A DNA stretch of 9,986 nucleotides from Alphaproteobacteria bacterium (lineage in GTDB: Bacteria; Pseudomonadota; Alphaproteobacteria; CACIAM-22H2). Below the pieces are notes generated by a model that worked only from the letters and a program-made list of their open reading frames with translations, did no database searches and was not told where the DNA came from. The stretch is from the NCBI GenBank assembly GCA_016869415.1, contig VGEI01000105.1, positions 1 to 9,986 on the forward strand. The letters are read 5' to 3'. Both the position numbers and the translations under genes were made by a program. Shown here in pieces: positions 1 through 7,028 of this stretch. Position 1 is the stretch's first letter. Each line of letters starts with the position of its first letter.

Positions 1-149
1 CGGAACACAACAATTTTCTGTGTTAGAACCTCTGGAAGTCATGGAAATTGGAACCGGTTTCATGTTGATCAAACGAGAAGTGTTCAAAAAATTCGAAGAA
101 GCATATCCTCAATATCAAAATTACTTTAGGCTTGAAGCAATTAGCGCGG

Positions 150-297
150 CAAGCGCAGTCGACCGACAGATACCGCTACGGCTGGCGGGGGCGAATAACG
201 GGCCTGCTTTGACCGTTTATGATACGGCTAGCGCGCGCATTGGCGCCGGATTGCCGATAATATCGGTTGAGGTTGGCCTAGGTTACGGGGATAGACC
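150..297 (+). other. Leader region upstream of the envelope cluster
   Basis: Between the AT-rich fragment and the first cluster gene lie about 150 bases with no convincing coding sequence. They hold a TTGACC (209-214) and several AT-rich hexamers, namely TATGAT (218-223) and GATAAT (256-261). No -35/-10 pair has good spacing, so I do not call a specific promoter. The region contains the palindrome listed separately. If the AT-rich end is a chimera, the true upstream region of the cluster may be missing. Confidence 0.4.
254..266. promoter_or_regulatory. 13-bp perfect palindrome, possible operator
   Basis: CCGATAATATCGG is a perfect inverted repeat with 6-bp arms around a single A. It sits 31 bases before the GTG that starts the first cluster gene and overlaps a -10-like GATAAT. 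This position would suit a repressor or activator site controlling the whole block. A palindrome of this size can occur by chance, and no regulator gene is present in the window to pair with it. Confidence 0.3.
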
Positions 298-1131
298 GTG
301 CAGAGGATTTTGCGCTCGGTTTTGACCGTCGGTCTGCTGGCTGTCGCGCTGCCCGCGGCGGCGCAGAACCCTGGGCTTGCCGGCGCTATGGAAACCTTGC
401 GTCTCAGCATCGACGAATGGAAGCGCGAGGATGCCGCCTATCGCGCGGCGCGCGGCGCGGCCAAGATCTCCGCGGCCGATGCCCAGGAATATGCCGGGTT
501 CGTGGCAAGCCTGCGCCTGCGCGTGCTCGAGCAGTGTGAGACGGTACGCCGTCTGGGCGGTGAAGAAGCCGTTCGTGATTTCGAGTGTGTCCGCGTCGGG
601 CCCGAGGAGCGCATCGCGGTCATCGTTGCGCCGGCCGCCGTGCAGACGGAGGAGGAGAAGCGCGCCGCGCTGCAGGCGCGTCTCGACCAGCTCGAGGGCG
701 ATATCGACGACTCCCTGCAGAAGCGGCAGCAAGACATCAGACAGAAGGCAAGCACGGTCGGCAGCCGCGCGTCGTCAAGCGGCACCGGCAGCGGCACCGG
801 GGCCGGTGGCGCAGCCTCCGGCGGCGGCGCATCGAGTGCCGCCCCCGGCTCGACCTGGGGGCCGCCGCCCCCGGAAGGCGGCAGCAAATCCCCTGAGGGC
901 CAGGCTGGCGCTGCCGGGGAACGTCCGGCTTCGACAGCTTCGACGGGCGCGTCGCGTCCCAGCGGGTCGGCTGGCGGCCGCAGCGCCCAGCGCCAGGCGC
1001 CGAGCGATGGCGGCAGCGACGACGATGTCGTGGCACGCCAGCTGCGCGAGGCAGCGGAGAAAGAGACCGACCCTGTGCTCAAGGAGAAGCTCTGGGACGA
1101 ATACCGGAAATACAAAGAGGGAAAGAGATGA
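298..1131 (+). CDS. Secreted protein with low-complexity region, first gene of cluster
   Basis: This is a 277-residue protein that I do not recognise. Residues 1-22 form a clear Sec signal peptide: basic start, hydrophobic core, and a probable cut after ALPAAA before QN. The mature protein is expected in the periplasm. Residues 25-150 are largely helical and charged, with two cysteines (C80, C97) that could form a disulfide. Residues ~155-242 are a Gly/Ser/Ala/Pro-rich disordered stretch. A charged helix (243-277, rich in E/K/R) closes the protein. The GTG start is chosen because GGGG at 287-290 lies 7 bases upstream and the next internal ATG (388) would delete the signal peptide. Its stop overlaps the start of the lipoprotein gene (ATGA), which suggests translational coupling and a shared role. 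It could be a periplasmic adaptor for the envelope complex, which is inference only. Confidence 0.75.
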   Translation: MQRILRSVLTVGLLAVALPAAAQNPGLAGAMETLRLSIDEWKREDAAYRAARGAAKISAADAQEYAGFVASLRLRVLEQCETVRRLGGEEAVRDFECVRVGPEERIAVIVAPAAVQTEEEKRAALQARLDQLEGDIDDSLQKRQQDIRQKASTVGSRASSSGTGSGTGAGGAASGGGASSAAPGSTWGPPPPEGGSKSPEGQAGAAGERPASTASTGASRPSGSAGGRSAQRQAPSDGGSDDDVVARQLREAAEKETDPVLKEKLWDEYRKYKEGKR

Positions 1132-2459
1132 GTGCCGCGACCCGCCTGTTCCGGATCCTTGCCGTCTGTGTCCTCGCCGCCGGGCTTGGCGCTTGCGCCA
1201 GCAACTATCCGACCCGCACCCTGTCGAACGCCGACACCGCTATCGATCGCCCGATCAAGCCGCCCAGCGACGCCGAGCTGCTGTCGGTGCGTATCGAGGC
1301 TTTCGATGCCGGCGCGCTCCCCGAGGATCCCAACCTCTCCCGGGGGCTGTCGCCGGAGATCCGCAGCGCCGAGGCCTACTACATCCCGGTGCAGCTCAAG
1401 AACACCATGCAGCGCTCTGGCCACTGGGGCTCGGTGCGCGTCGTGCCCAAGGGCATGCGCGAGGGCGAGGTCGTCGTCTCGGGGCAGATCCTCGAGTCGG
1501 ATGGCGAGATCCTCAAGCTCAGGATCGACGTCAAGGACGCTGCCGGCGTGCCCTGGTTCGGCAAGGAGTACGAGAGCGTCATCGACAGCGCGGCCTACCG
1601 CAAGGCGGAGCAGGGTGGCGTCGACCCGTACCAGAATCTCTACAACCGGATTGCCAATGACGTTGCGGCATATAGAAAGACCCTCAAGCCGGAAGACAAT
1701 TCCTCACTCCGCAAGGTGGCCGATCTGCGTTTCGGCACCGAGTTCGCGCCTGAAACATACCAGGCGTATCTCCAGCGCCAGGAGGAGGCCGCGCCGCAGG
1801 GTGATCTGCAGCGGCTGATCGCCTTCATGAACTCCGGCCGGCTCGCGAGTACGCGCAATCCTACCTATACGGTAGCGCGCCTTCCGTCCGAGGAAGACCC
1901 GATCGTGCAGCGCGTCAACAGGATCCGGGCGCGCGAGGAGCTCCTCGTCGACACGCTCGACCAGCAGTATGACGGGCTGGCCCGCGGTGTCAGTGGCGCC
2001 TACACGCAGTGGCGCGGCTCGCGGCTCAAGGAGATCCATGCCATCCGTGAGACCGATCGGGTGAAGAACGAGGAGCAGGCAAAGGCCGTGGCGATTGGCG
2101 TGCTTGGCGTTCTGGCCGGCGCAGCGGTGGCCTCGCAGAATCGTGGGGGCAGCTGCTACAACTGCACCACCGCCGGCGTAGCGGTGGCCACGGTTGCCGT
2201 TGCCTACGCCGTACAGGCCGCGATGAAGGCCTCGGAGCAGGCCTCGGCTGAAGTCAGCATGCACAAGGCAGCGCTCGAGGAGCTCGGCAATTCGTTGGCC
2301 AGCGACGTCAAGCCGACCGTCGTCGAGGTCGAAGGCCAGACCGTCGAGTTGCGTGGCACGGTCGAAGAGAAGTTCCAGAAGTGGCGCGAGGTGCTGAAGG
2401 GGCTGCGCGACAACGAGACTACCCCCATGACCTCGACCTCGGGCACGCCGAGCAGCTGA
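1128..2459 (+). CDS. Lipoprotein with internal glycine-rich hydrophobic segment
   Basis: The 443-residue product starts with a lipoprotein signal: basic n-region, hydrophobic core, and lipobox LGAC with C23 as the lipidated Cys. Ala at +2 (no Asp) favours outer-membrane sorting by the Lol rule. Residues ~48-185 form a mixed alpha/beta domain containing S-G-H-W-G-x-V-R-V-V-P and V-V-V-S-G-x-I-L. The layout recalls small envelope lipoproteins of the PqiC/LptE kind, but I cannot assign a family. Residues ~255-320 are charged and helical. Residues 320-365 are strongly hydrophobic and Gly/Ala-rich, interrupted by a GSCYNC motif (C343, C346), so they could insert in a membrane as a helical hairpin. 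The tail is helical and ends in a Thr/Ser-rich segment. The start is supported by AGAGGG at 1116-1121, 6 bases upstream. It overlaps the preceding gene by 4 bases. It is probably the outer-membrane partner of the complex. Confidence 0.8.
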   Translation: MSAATRLFRILAVCVLAAGLGACASNYPTRTLSNADTAIDRPIKPPSDAELLSVRIEAFDAGALPEDPNLSRGLSPEIRSAEAYYIPVQLKNTMQRSGHWGSVRVVPKGMREGEVVVSGQILESDGEILKLRIDVKDAAGVPWFGKEYESVIDSAAYRKAEQGGVDPYQNLYNRIANDVAAYRKTLKPEDNSSLRKVADLRFGTEFAPETYQAYLQRQEEAAPQGDLQRLIAFMNSGRLASTRNPTYTVARLPSEEDPIVQRVNRIRAREELLVDTLDQQYDGLARGVSGAYTQWRGSRLKEIHAIRETDRVKNEEQAKAVAIGVLGVLAGAAVASQNRGGSCYNCTTAGVAVATVAVAYAVQAAMKASEQASAEVSMHKAALEELGNSLASDVKPTVVEVEGQTVELRGTVEEKFQKWREVLKGLRDNETTPMTSTSGTPSS

Positions 2460-2488
2460 CCGACCGCGAGTCTCGAGCGGAATCCGCC

Positions 2489-3958
2489 ATGCCGGAATCA
2501 CCGGAAGCCTCCGGCTTTGGCCTGCGCCCCGGCTATGGCAGAAAGCGTCCGGCGTTAACGGTCGTGGTGGCCGCCGCGGCACTGGCCGGTACGGCGCTGT
2601 TCGTGGCCTTCGGCCTCCCAGACTTCGTGAGAGCGCCGCGCCCCGGCGCCCCATCGGCTGCGCCGCCAGCAACACCTGCACCCCGCGCCGAGGCACCGGC
2701 TCCACCGGCGCCCGATGCGTCGCGCGCGGAAGCGGAGGCGCTGGTGCCGGAGATGTTGCGGCGCGTAGCGCGGCTGGAGGGCGACGGCGTCCGTCAATGG
2801 GGACGCGATCCGCACCAGGGCGTCAGCCTGTCCACCGCCGAGGAGGCGATCGTCCGGGCTACCTCGCATCTGGATCGCCAGGAGTATCGCGAGGCGCGAC
2901 CGCTGTTGCAGCAGGCCATTGAAACACTGGACCGGCTGGCCGAGAGCAAGCCGGAGCGCCTGCGTCACGCTCAGACGGAGGGTCGTGCGGCGCTGGCGGC
3001 ACTCGACGCGGCGGCGGCGCTGCGTCATCTCGAAATCGCCGCGGCACTCACACCCGGCGATCCGCAAGCTAGGGCACTGCTGGAGCGGGTCCGCAGGCTA
3101 CCGCAGGTGGTGGCGGCATTCCGCCAGGGCGAGAGCGCCGAAGCCGCGGGCGAACTCGCCCGGGCGCGTGCCGCCTATCGCGAGGCCGCTTCCCTCGATC
3201 CTGAGTTCGAGGGTGTCCGCGCCCCCTTGCGCCGGGTCGAGGCGGCTCTGGCCGCTGCCGAATATCGCAGTGCCCTGTCCGAAACGCTGGCTCGGCTCGC
3301 CGACGGCAATGCCCGCGCCGCGGAAGCGGCCTATGAGCGGGCACGCCGGGCCAATCCGCAAGGGCCGGAGCTGGCCGATCTGCGACAGCGCGTCGACGCC
3401 GCCACGCAGCTTGCCGCACTCGAGCGGCTGCGTGACCAGGCGGCCGGTCTGGAGCGCCAGGAAAAATGGGTCGACGCCGTGAAGCTCTACGACCAGGCAC
3501 TCGCGGTCGACCGCACGGCGTCTTTCGCCGTGCGCGGGCGCGAGAACGCCCAGCGACTGGCGCAACTGCACGCGGCGATCGATGCCTATCTCGCCGATCC
3601 GGCGCGGCTGCAATCCGCCGATCCGCTTGCCCATGCCCGCGCGCTTCTCGCGGAGAGCGTTGCGGCGGAGGCTGAGGGCCCGGTCCTCTCCGGCAAGCGC
3701 CAGAGACTGGCACAGCTGGAGGCGGCGGCGCGGACACCGCTGCCGGTGCTGCTGCGTTCCGACCGCAATACCGAGATCACCGTGCAGCGTGTCGGTACGC
3801 TTGGCACCTTCGAGAGCCGGCGCCTCGAGCTGCCGCCCGGCCGCTATGTGGCCGTCGGCTCGCGTCCCGGGTATCGTGACGTACGGGTGACCTTCGAAGT
3901 CTCGTCGGAGACGGCAGAGCGGCCGGTGACCATCCAGTGCACGGAGCCGATCCGATGA
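2489..3958 (+). CDS. Membrane-anchored TPR-like protein with C-terminal PEGA-like domain
   Basis: This is a 489-residue bitopic protein. A short cytoplasmic arm ends in GRKR, followed by one membrane helix (~22-42) and a Pro/Ala-rich linker (~48-78). A long Ala/Arg/Leu-rich helical region (~80-415) follows. Its repeated A-x-x-x-Y/L pairs and segments ending in D/N-P (A-A-L-T-P-G-D-P, A-S-L-D-P-E, R-A-N-P-Q-G) are typical of degenerate tetratricopeptide repeats. The last ~70 residues are beta-rich and contain L-P-P-G-R-Y and R-P-G-Y-R-D-V-R-V, matching the PEGA-type pattern seen repeatedly in the next protein. The ATG at 2489 is preferred over in-frame upstream starts because those would overlap the lipoprotein gene by 79 bases, and GAGCGG (2475-2480) lies 8 bases before it. 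TPRs normally bind protein partners, so this is likely a periplasmic scaffold. The function of the complex is unknown. Confidence 0.78.
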   Translation: MPESPEASGFGLRPGYGRKRPALTVVVAAAALAGTALFVAFGLPDFVRAPRPGAPSAAPPATPAPRAEAPAPPAPDASRAEAEALVPEMLRRVARLEGDGVRQWGRDPHQGVSLSTAEEAIVRATSHLDRQEYREARPLLQQAIETLDRLAESKPERLRHAQTEGRAALAALDAAAALRHLEIAAALTPGDPQARALLERVRRLPQVVAAFRQGESAEAAGELARARAAYREAASLDPEFEGVRAPLRRVEAALAAAEYRSALSETLARLADGNARAAEAAYERARRANPQGPELADLRQRVDAATQLAALERLRDQAAGLERQEKWVDAVKLYDQALAVDRTASFAVRGRENAQRLAQLHAAIDAYLADPARLQSADPLAHARALLAESVAAEAEGPVLSGKRQRLAQLEAAARTPLPVLLRSDRNTEITVQRVGTLGTFESRRLELPPGRYVAVGSRPGYRDVRVTFEVSSETAERPVTIQCTEPIR

Positions 3959-6021
3959 GTAGCGCACCGGAGTCGGAGCAGTCTCAGCGCTTCGGGCAGC
4001 GCTTTGCCGGCGGCGGCAAGCCGTCTGGCGGCCTGTCACCGGCGCGCATTGCTTTGGCGGTCTTCGCCGTGCTCCTGGCGGGCGTCGCCTACGTCATTGC
4101 CGCTTCTCCGCTGCGCGTGCAGGTGACGCCCGAGGCTGAAAGCCTATCAATACGCGGCCTGCTGCCGGCGGTGCCGTTCGGCGACCGCTACCTGGTGTTT
4201 CCCGGTAGCTATGTCGTGGAGGCCGAGCGCGAGGGTTACAAGCCGCTCCAGCAGAGTGTCCGGGTGCCCTATGGCCAGGCGGCGACGCTCAGCGCCGAGC
4301 TGCAGAAGCTACCAGGGAAGCTGCGTGTCACCACGCCGCCGGTCGAGGGCGCGAAGCTGTTCGTCGACGGAATCGAGAGCGGTACAAGCCCGGCGACTCT
4401 CGACGTCGACGCCGGCGAACGCGAGATCCGGGTAACCGCGGAACGCTATCTCCCGGCAGCACAGCGGCTGACGATCGAGGGAGTCGGCAAGCTGCAGACG
4501 CTGGAGATCGCGCTGCAGCCGGCCTGGGGCCGGCTTGCAGTCAGCACGCTGCCCGACAAGGCTCGGGTCCGCTTGGACGGCAGCGACATCGGCGAGGCGC
4601 CGCTTGCGTTCGAGGCGCTACAGGGCCCGCACACCCTCGAATTCACCAAAGACGGCTGGAAACCGGCGATGCGCACGATCGAGGTCCGAGCGGGACAGTC
4701 GGCGACACTGCCTGCCGTCGAGCTCGAGCGGATCGACGGCACGCTTGCCCTGCGTTCCGATCCCGCCGGCGCGCAGGTGCTGATCAACGGTCAGTTCCGC
4801 GGCCAGACGCCGCTCTCACTCGCCCTGGTCGGCGAGCGGGACTATCTGCTCACGCTGTCGAAAGCCGGGTACGAGAGTGCAGCGCGCAGCGTGCGGGTCG
4901 AGGGTGGTGGCACCACGAGGCTGTCGCTGGTGCTGCCGCCGGAACTTGGCACGGTCTTCCTCACCACCAACCCGCCGGGGGCGACGCTGAGCGTCAACGG
5001 CCAGCCGGCAGGCAGCGCCACCCAGCGTCTGTCGTTGCAAACCGTGCCGCAGGTGCTGGAGATCGCGCTCCCCGGTTACGAGACCTACAAAACGACACTG
5101 ACGCCGCAGCGCGGCGTCGCCCGGCGGCTCGACGTGACGCTGAAGACCGACGGAGAGGCGCTCAGGGAACGCACCAAGGATCTGACGACCAAGGCCGGGC
5201 AGAAGCTGGTGCTGGTCTATATCGCCACACCGGCGCGCTTCAATGTCGGAGCACCACGCCGTGATGCGGCAAGGCGTTCCAATGAGGTCGAGTATCCGGT
5301 GGAGCTCAGGCGCTCTTTCCTGATGAGCGAGAAGGAAGTGACCAACGCCGAGTTCCGCAAGTTCCGCGCCGCGCACAATTCCGGCCTCTACCAGACGACC
5401 AGCCTCAACGGCGACGATCAGCCGGCCGTGAACGTCTCCTGGGAAGACGCCGCCCGCTACGCCAATTGGCTAAGCGAGCAGGAAGGTCTGCCGCCCGCCT
5501 ACCGGGAGCAGGACGGCAAGATCGCTGCGGTGACGCCGCTAGGCGGCGGTTATCGCCTGCCGACCGAGGCCGAATGGGAATTCGTGGCGCGCTACGATGC
5601 CGGGCAGCGTCCGGCCGACCAGCCGCGCCTCTACTCCTGGGGCGACAGCCTGCCGCCGCCCCGGGAAAGCGGCAATTTCGCCCATGACGGCAGTAACTTG
5701 CCCTTCGCCATCCCGGGCTATGTTGACGCCTTTCCGGCCTCCGCACCGGTGGGCAAGTTCGCGCCCAATGCCTCGCGGGTCTACGATCTGGGCGGCAACG
5801 TTGCCGAGTGGTGCCACGATTTCTACGACGTGCCGGCGCCGGGCGGTGCGGCGCGCGTCGATCCGAGCGGGCCGGCCGGCGGGCGCTTTCATGTGATCAA
5901 GGGGGCGAGCTGGCGCAGCGGCAGTGCCACGGAGCTGCGCCTGTCCTATCGTGACTACGCCGAGAAGCCGCGCGACGATCTGGGGTTCAGGGTGGTGAGA
6001 TATGTCGATGCCAAACCGTAA
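3955..6021 (+). CDS. Membrane-anchored PEGA-repeat protein with FGE/SUMF1-like domain lacking catalytic Cys
   Basis: The 688-residue product has a Gly-rich cytoplasmic arm, a membrane helix (~31-50), then about five PEGA-type beta repeats (approx. 51-118, 119-188, 190-257, 260-327, 330-397). Each repeat carries a V/L-x-V-x-G turn and a G-Y/G-W near its end. A formylglycine-generating-enzyme/SUMF1-like domain occupies ~415-684. Signatures of that fold are clear: E-K-E-V-T-N-A-E-F, P-A-V-N-V-S-W-E-D-A, Y-R-L-P-T-E-A-E-W-E-F, L-G-G-N-V-A-E-W, G-A-S-W-R-S and L-G-F-R-V-V. Aerobic FGEs use two cysteines just after the R-G-G-S-W/Y segment. Here that stretch (650-668) has none, so sulfatase activation is unlikely and a binding or structural role fits better. 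The start is the ATG overlapping the upstream stop (ATGA), with GGAG at 3943-3946. It is probably periplasmic and acts with the adjacent TPR protein. Confidence 0.9.
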   Translation: MSSAPESEQSQRFGQRFAGGGKPSGGLSPARIALAVFAVLLAGVAYVIAASPLRVQVTPEAESLSIRGLLPAVPFGDRYLVFPGSYVVEAEREGYKPLQQSVRVPYGQAATLSAELQKLPGKLRVTTPPVEGAKLFVDGIESGTSPATLDVDAGEREIRVTAERYLPAAQRLTIEGVGKLQTLEIALQPAWGRLAVSTLPDKARVRLDGSDIGEAPLAFEALQGPHTLEFTKDGWKPAMRTIEVRAGQSATLPAVELERIDGTLALRSDPAGAQVLINGQFRGQTPLSLALVGERDYLLTLSKAGYESAARSVRVEGGGTTRLSLVLPPELGTVFLTTNPPGATLSVNGQPAGSATQRLSLQTVPQVLEIALPGYETYKTTLTPQRGVARRLDVTLKTDGEALRERTKDLTTKAGQKLVLVYIATPARFNVGAPRRDAARRSNEVEYPVELRRSFLMSEKEVTNAEFRKFRAAHNSGLYQTTSLNGDDQPAVNVSWEDAARYANWLSEQEGLPPAYREQDGKIAAVTPLGGGYRLPTEAEWEFVARYDAGQRPADQPRLYSWGDSLPPPRESGNFAHDGSNLPFAIPGYVDAFPASAPVGKFAPNASRVYDLGGNVAEWCHDFYDVPAPGGAARVDPSGPAGGRFHVIKGASWRSGSATELRLSYRDYAEKPRDDLGFRVVRYVDAKP

Positions 6022-6211
6022 GCTGCTGCTGGCGGCGGCGATCCTGCTGCTTTGGAGCACCGCGGCGGAAGCGCAGCAGGCGCCGCCACCACCTAAGCCA
6101 GCGACCAGCGAAGCCAAACCGCCTGCCGCCAGCACGCCGCCGCCACGCCCCTTCCGGCCGAGCGAGGACGTGTCCTCCGGCCGCAAAGTCTCTTTTCCCA
6201 ACGACATCTGA
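6002..6211 (+). CDS. Small proline-rich secreted protein
   Basis: This is a 69-residue protein with a signal peptide: basic PNRK, a hydrophobic Leu/Ala core, and a probable cut at AEA before QQ. The remaining ~45 mature residues are rich in Pro, Ala, Ser and Lys. No fold is expected and no family is recognised. It overlaps the end of the PEGA/FGE gene by 20 bases in another frame. The upstream GGTGGTGA (5991-5998) resembles an extended Shine-Dalgarno. Its core is 6 bases from the ATG at 6002 and 12 from the ATG at 6008; the latter would give 67 residues and is a possible alternative. Third-position GC bias, the intact signal peptide and the tight fit between neighbours argue for a real gene. 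It may be a small periplasmic linker for the motor-like proteins downstream, which is inference. Confidence 0.65.
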   Translation: MSMPNRKLLLAAAILLLWSTAAEAQQAPPPPKPATSEAKPPAASTPPPRPFRPSEDVSSGRKVSFPNDI

Positions 6212-6223
6212 GACGAGACGCCG

Positions 6224-7021
6224 ATGCGCCGCTTGTTCCCGACTGAGCTCGTCTTCCAGGTCTTTGCGCTGCTCGCCTCCTTCATCCTGGTGCACGGCTA
6301 CTACGTGGCGGTAGTACGGCCGAGTGCGGAGGCCTATCAGCTCAGCGAGCGGGCCAAGGCCAGTCTCGACCCGAGCTACGAGATCCCGCAGTCGATCTTC
6401 GTCATCCTGCGCGACTACGAGCAGGAAGCCTGCGTCGTGCTGATGTTCTGGGCGCTGGCCATCCTCGGCTACAAGGCGGTGACCGCCCGCCGCCAGCGCC
6501 GGCAGCTCGACTTCGACCTGGTCGGTCTGCCCGAGGGGACACCCGTCACGCTCGACAGCGCGCAGAAGATCTCGTCGCTGATCCGCGAGCGCCTGCCGGC
6601 GGCCGAGCAGGGCTACCTGCTGCCGCGGGCCATCCTGGCCGCCATCGACCGCTTCGCGGCCACCAGGAGCGTGCAGGACGCCTCGAGCGTCGTGCACACG
6701 GTCTGTGACGCGGAAGCGGGCCGCATGGATTCCGACCTGTCGATCATCCGCTACATCGCCTGGGCCATCCCCTCGCTCGGTTTTATCGGCACGGTGCGTG
6801 GTATCGGCGGCGCGCTAACCCAGATCAACAAGGCGATCGCCGGCGACACGGCCGGCGTGGTCGACGCCCTGGGCACGGCCTTCAACTCGACCCTGGTCGC
6901 GCTGCTGATCAGCATGGTGCTGATGTTCGTCATCCACCATCTGCAGACGGCGCAGGAGCAGCTGGTGCTCGATACACGCCGCTACTGCGACGACTGGCTC
7001 GTGCGCCGGCTGCAGGCCTAG
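6224..7021 (+). CDS. MotA/TolQ/ExbB-type proton channel protein
   Basis: The 265-residue inner-membrane protein shows the TolQ/ExbB/MotA layout. Membrane helices are at ~9-30 and ~69-87, followed by a cytoplasmic stretch of about 85 residues. Two closing helices follow at ~174-198 and ~217-240. The third helix contains A-I-P-S-L-G-F-I-G-T-V-R-G, matching the conserved P-x-L-G-L-L-G-T-V-x-G pattern of the family. The fourth, A-L-G-T-A-F-N-S-T-L-V-A-L, matches the second family signature with its pore-lining Thr/Ser. In known members five copies form a pore around two partner helices and convert proton or sodium flow into motion. The natural partners here are the two vWA proteins encoded immediately downstream. 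The start lies 12 bases after the small-protein stop; the ribosome site (GAGACGAG) is weak, suggesting coupled translation. Confidence 0.9.
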   Translation: MRRLFPTELVFQVFALLASFILVHGYYVAVVRPSAEAYQLSERAKASLDPSYEIPQSIFVILRDYEQEACVVLMFWALAILGYKAVTARRQRRQLDFDLVGLPEGTPVTLDSAQKISSLIRERLPAAEQGYLLPRAILAAIDRFAATRSVQDASSVVHTVCDAEAGRMDSDLSIIRYIAWAIPSLGFIGTVRGIGGALTQINKAIAGDTAGVVDALGTAFNSTLVALLISMVLMFVIHHLQTAQEQLVLDTRRYCDDWLVRRLQA

Positions 7022-7028
7022 TCCCGAC

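Larger units (their letters stand above)
2..325 (+). pseudogene. Truncated AT-rich gene end, phage/marine-virus glycosyltransferase-like fragment
   Basis: The frame is open from the window edge and closes at a TGA at 323-325. Only about the first 43-50 codons look like real coding sequence. They are AT-rich and translate to a stretch containing EIGTGFMLIKREVF followed by an acidic/aromatic tail (EEAYPQYQNYF). From memory, a G-F-M-L-I-K-R-x-V-F core followed by a YP motif occurs in glycosyltransferase-like proteins of cyanophages and other marine viruses; this was not tested by search. After about base 130-160 the composition switches to the GC-rich style of the rest of the window and the translation loses any family look, so the remaining codons are probably read-through. 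No gene start is visible because the 5' part lies outside the window. The tail also overlaps the signal peptide codons of the next gene. It may be a decayed horizontal fragment or an assembly chimera. Confidence 0.35.

Noticed and set aside
377..1660. 427-codon + strand frame overlapping the first two genes
   Set aside because: The translation is dominated by Arg, Pro and Ser with no fold signature, while the overlapped frames carry a signal peptide and a lipobox. It is a frame-shifted shadow.
1704..4039. Long - strand frames opposite the lipoprotein and TPR genes (1704-2705, 3098-4039)
   Set aside because: They lack ribosome sites and motifs and their translations are Arg/Gly/Pro-rich. The + strand genes explain the region.
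5197..6006. Sulfatase-activating formylglycine-generating enzyme
   Set aside because: The required cysteines after the G-A-S-W segment are absent and no sulfatase is encoded nearby, so enzymatic FGE function is not supported.
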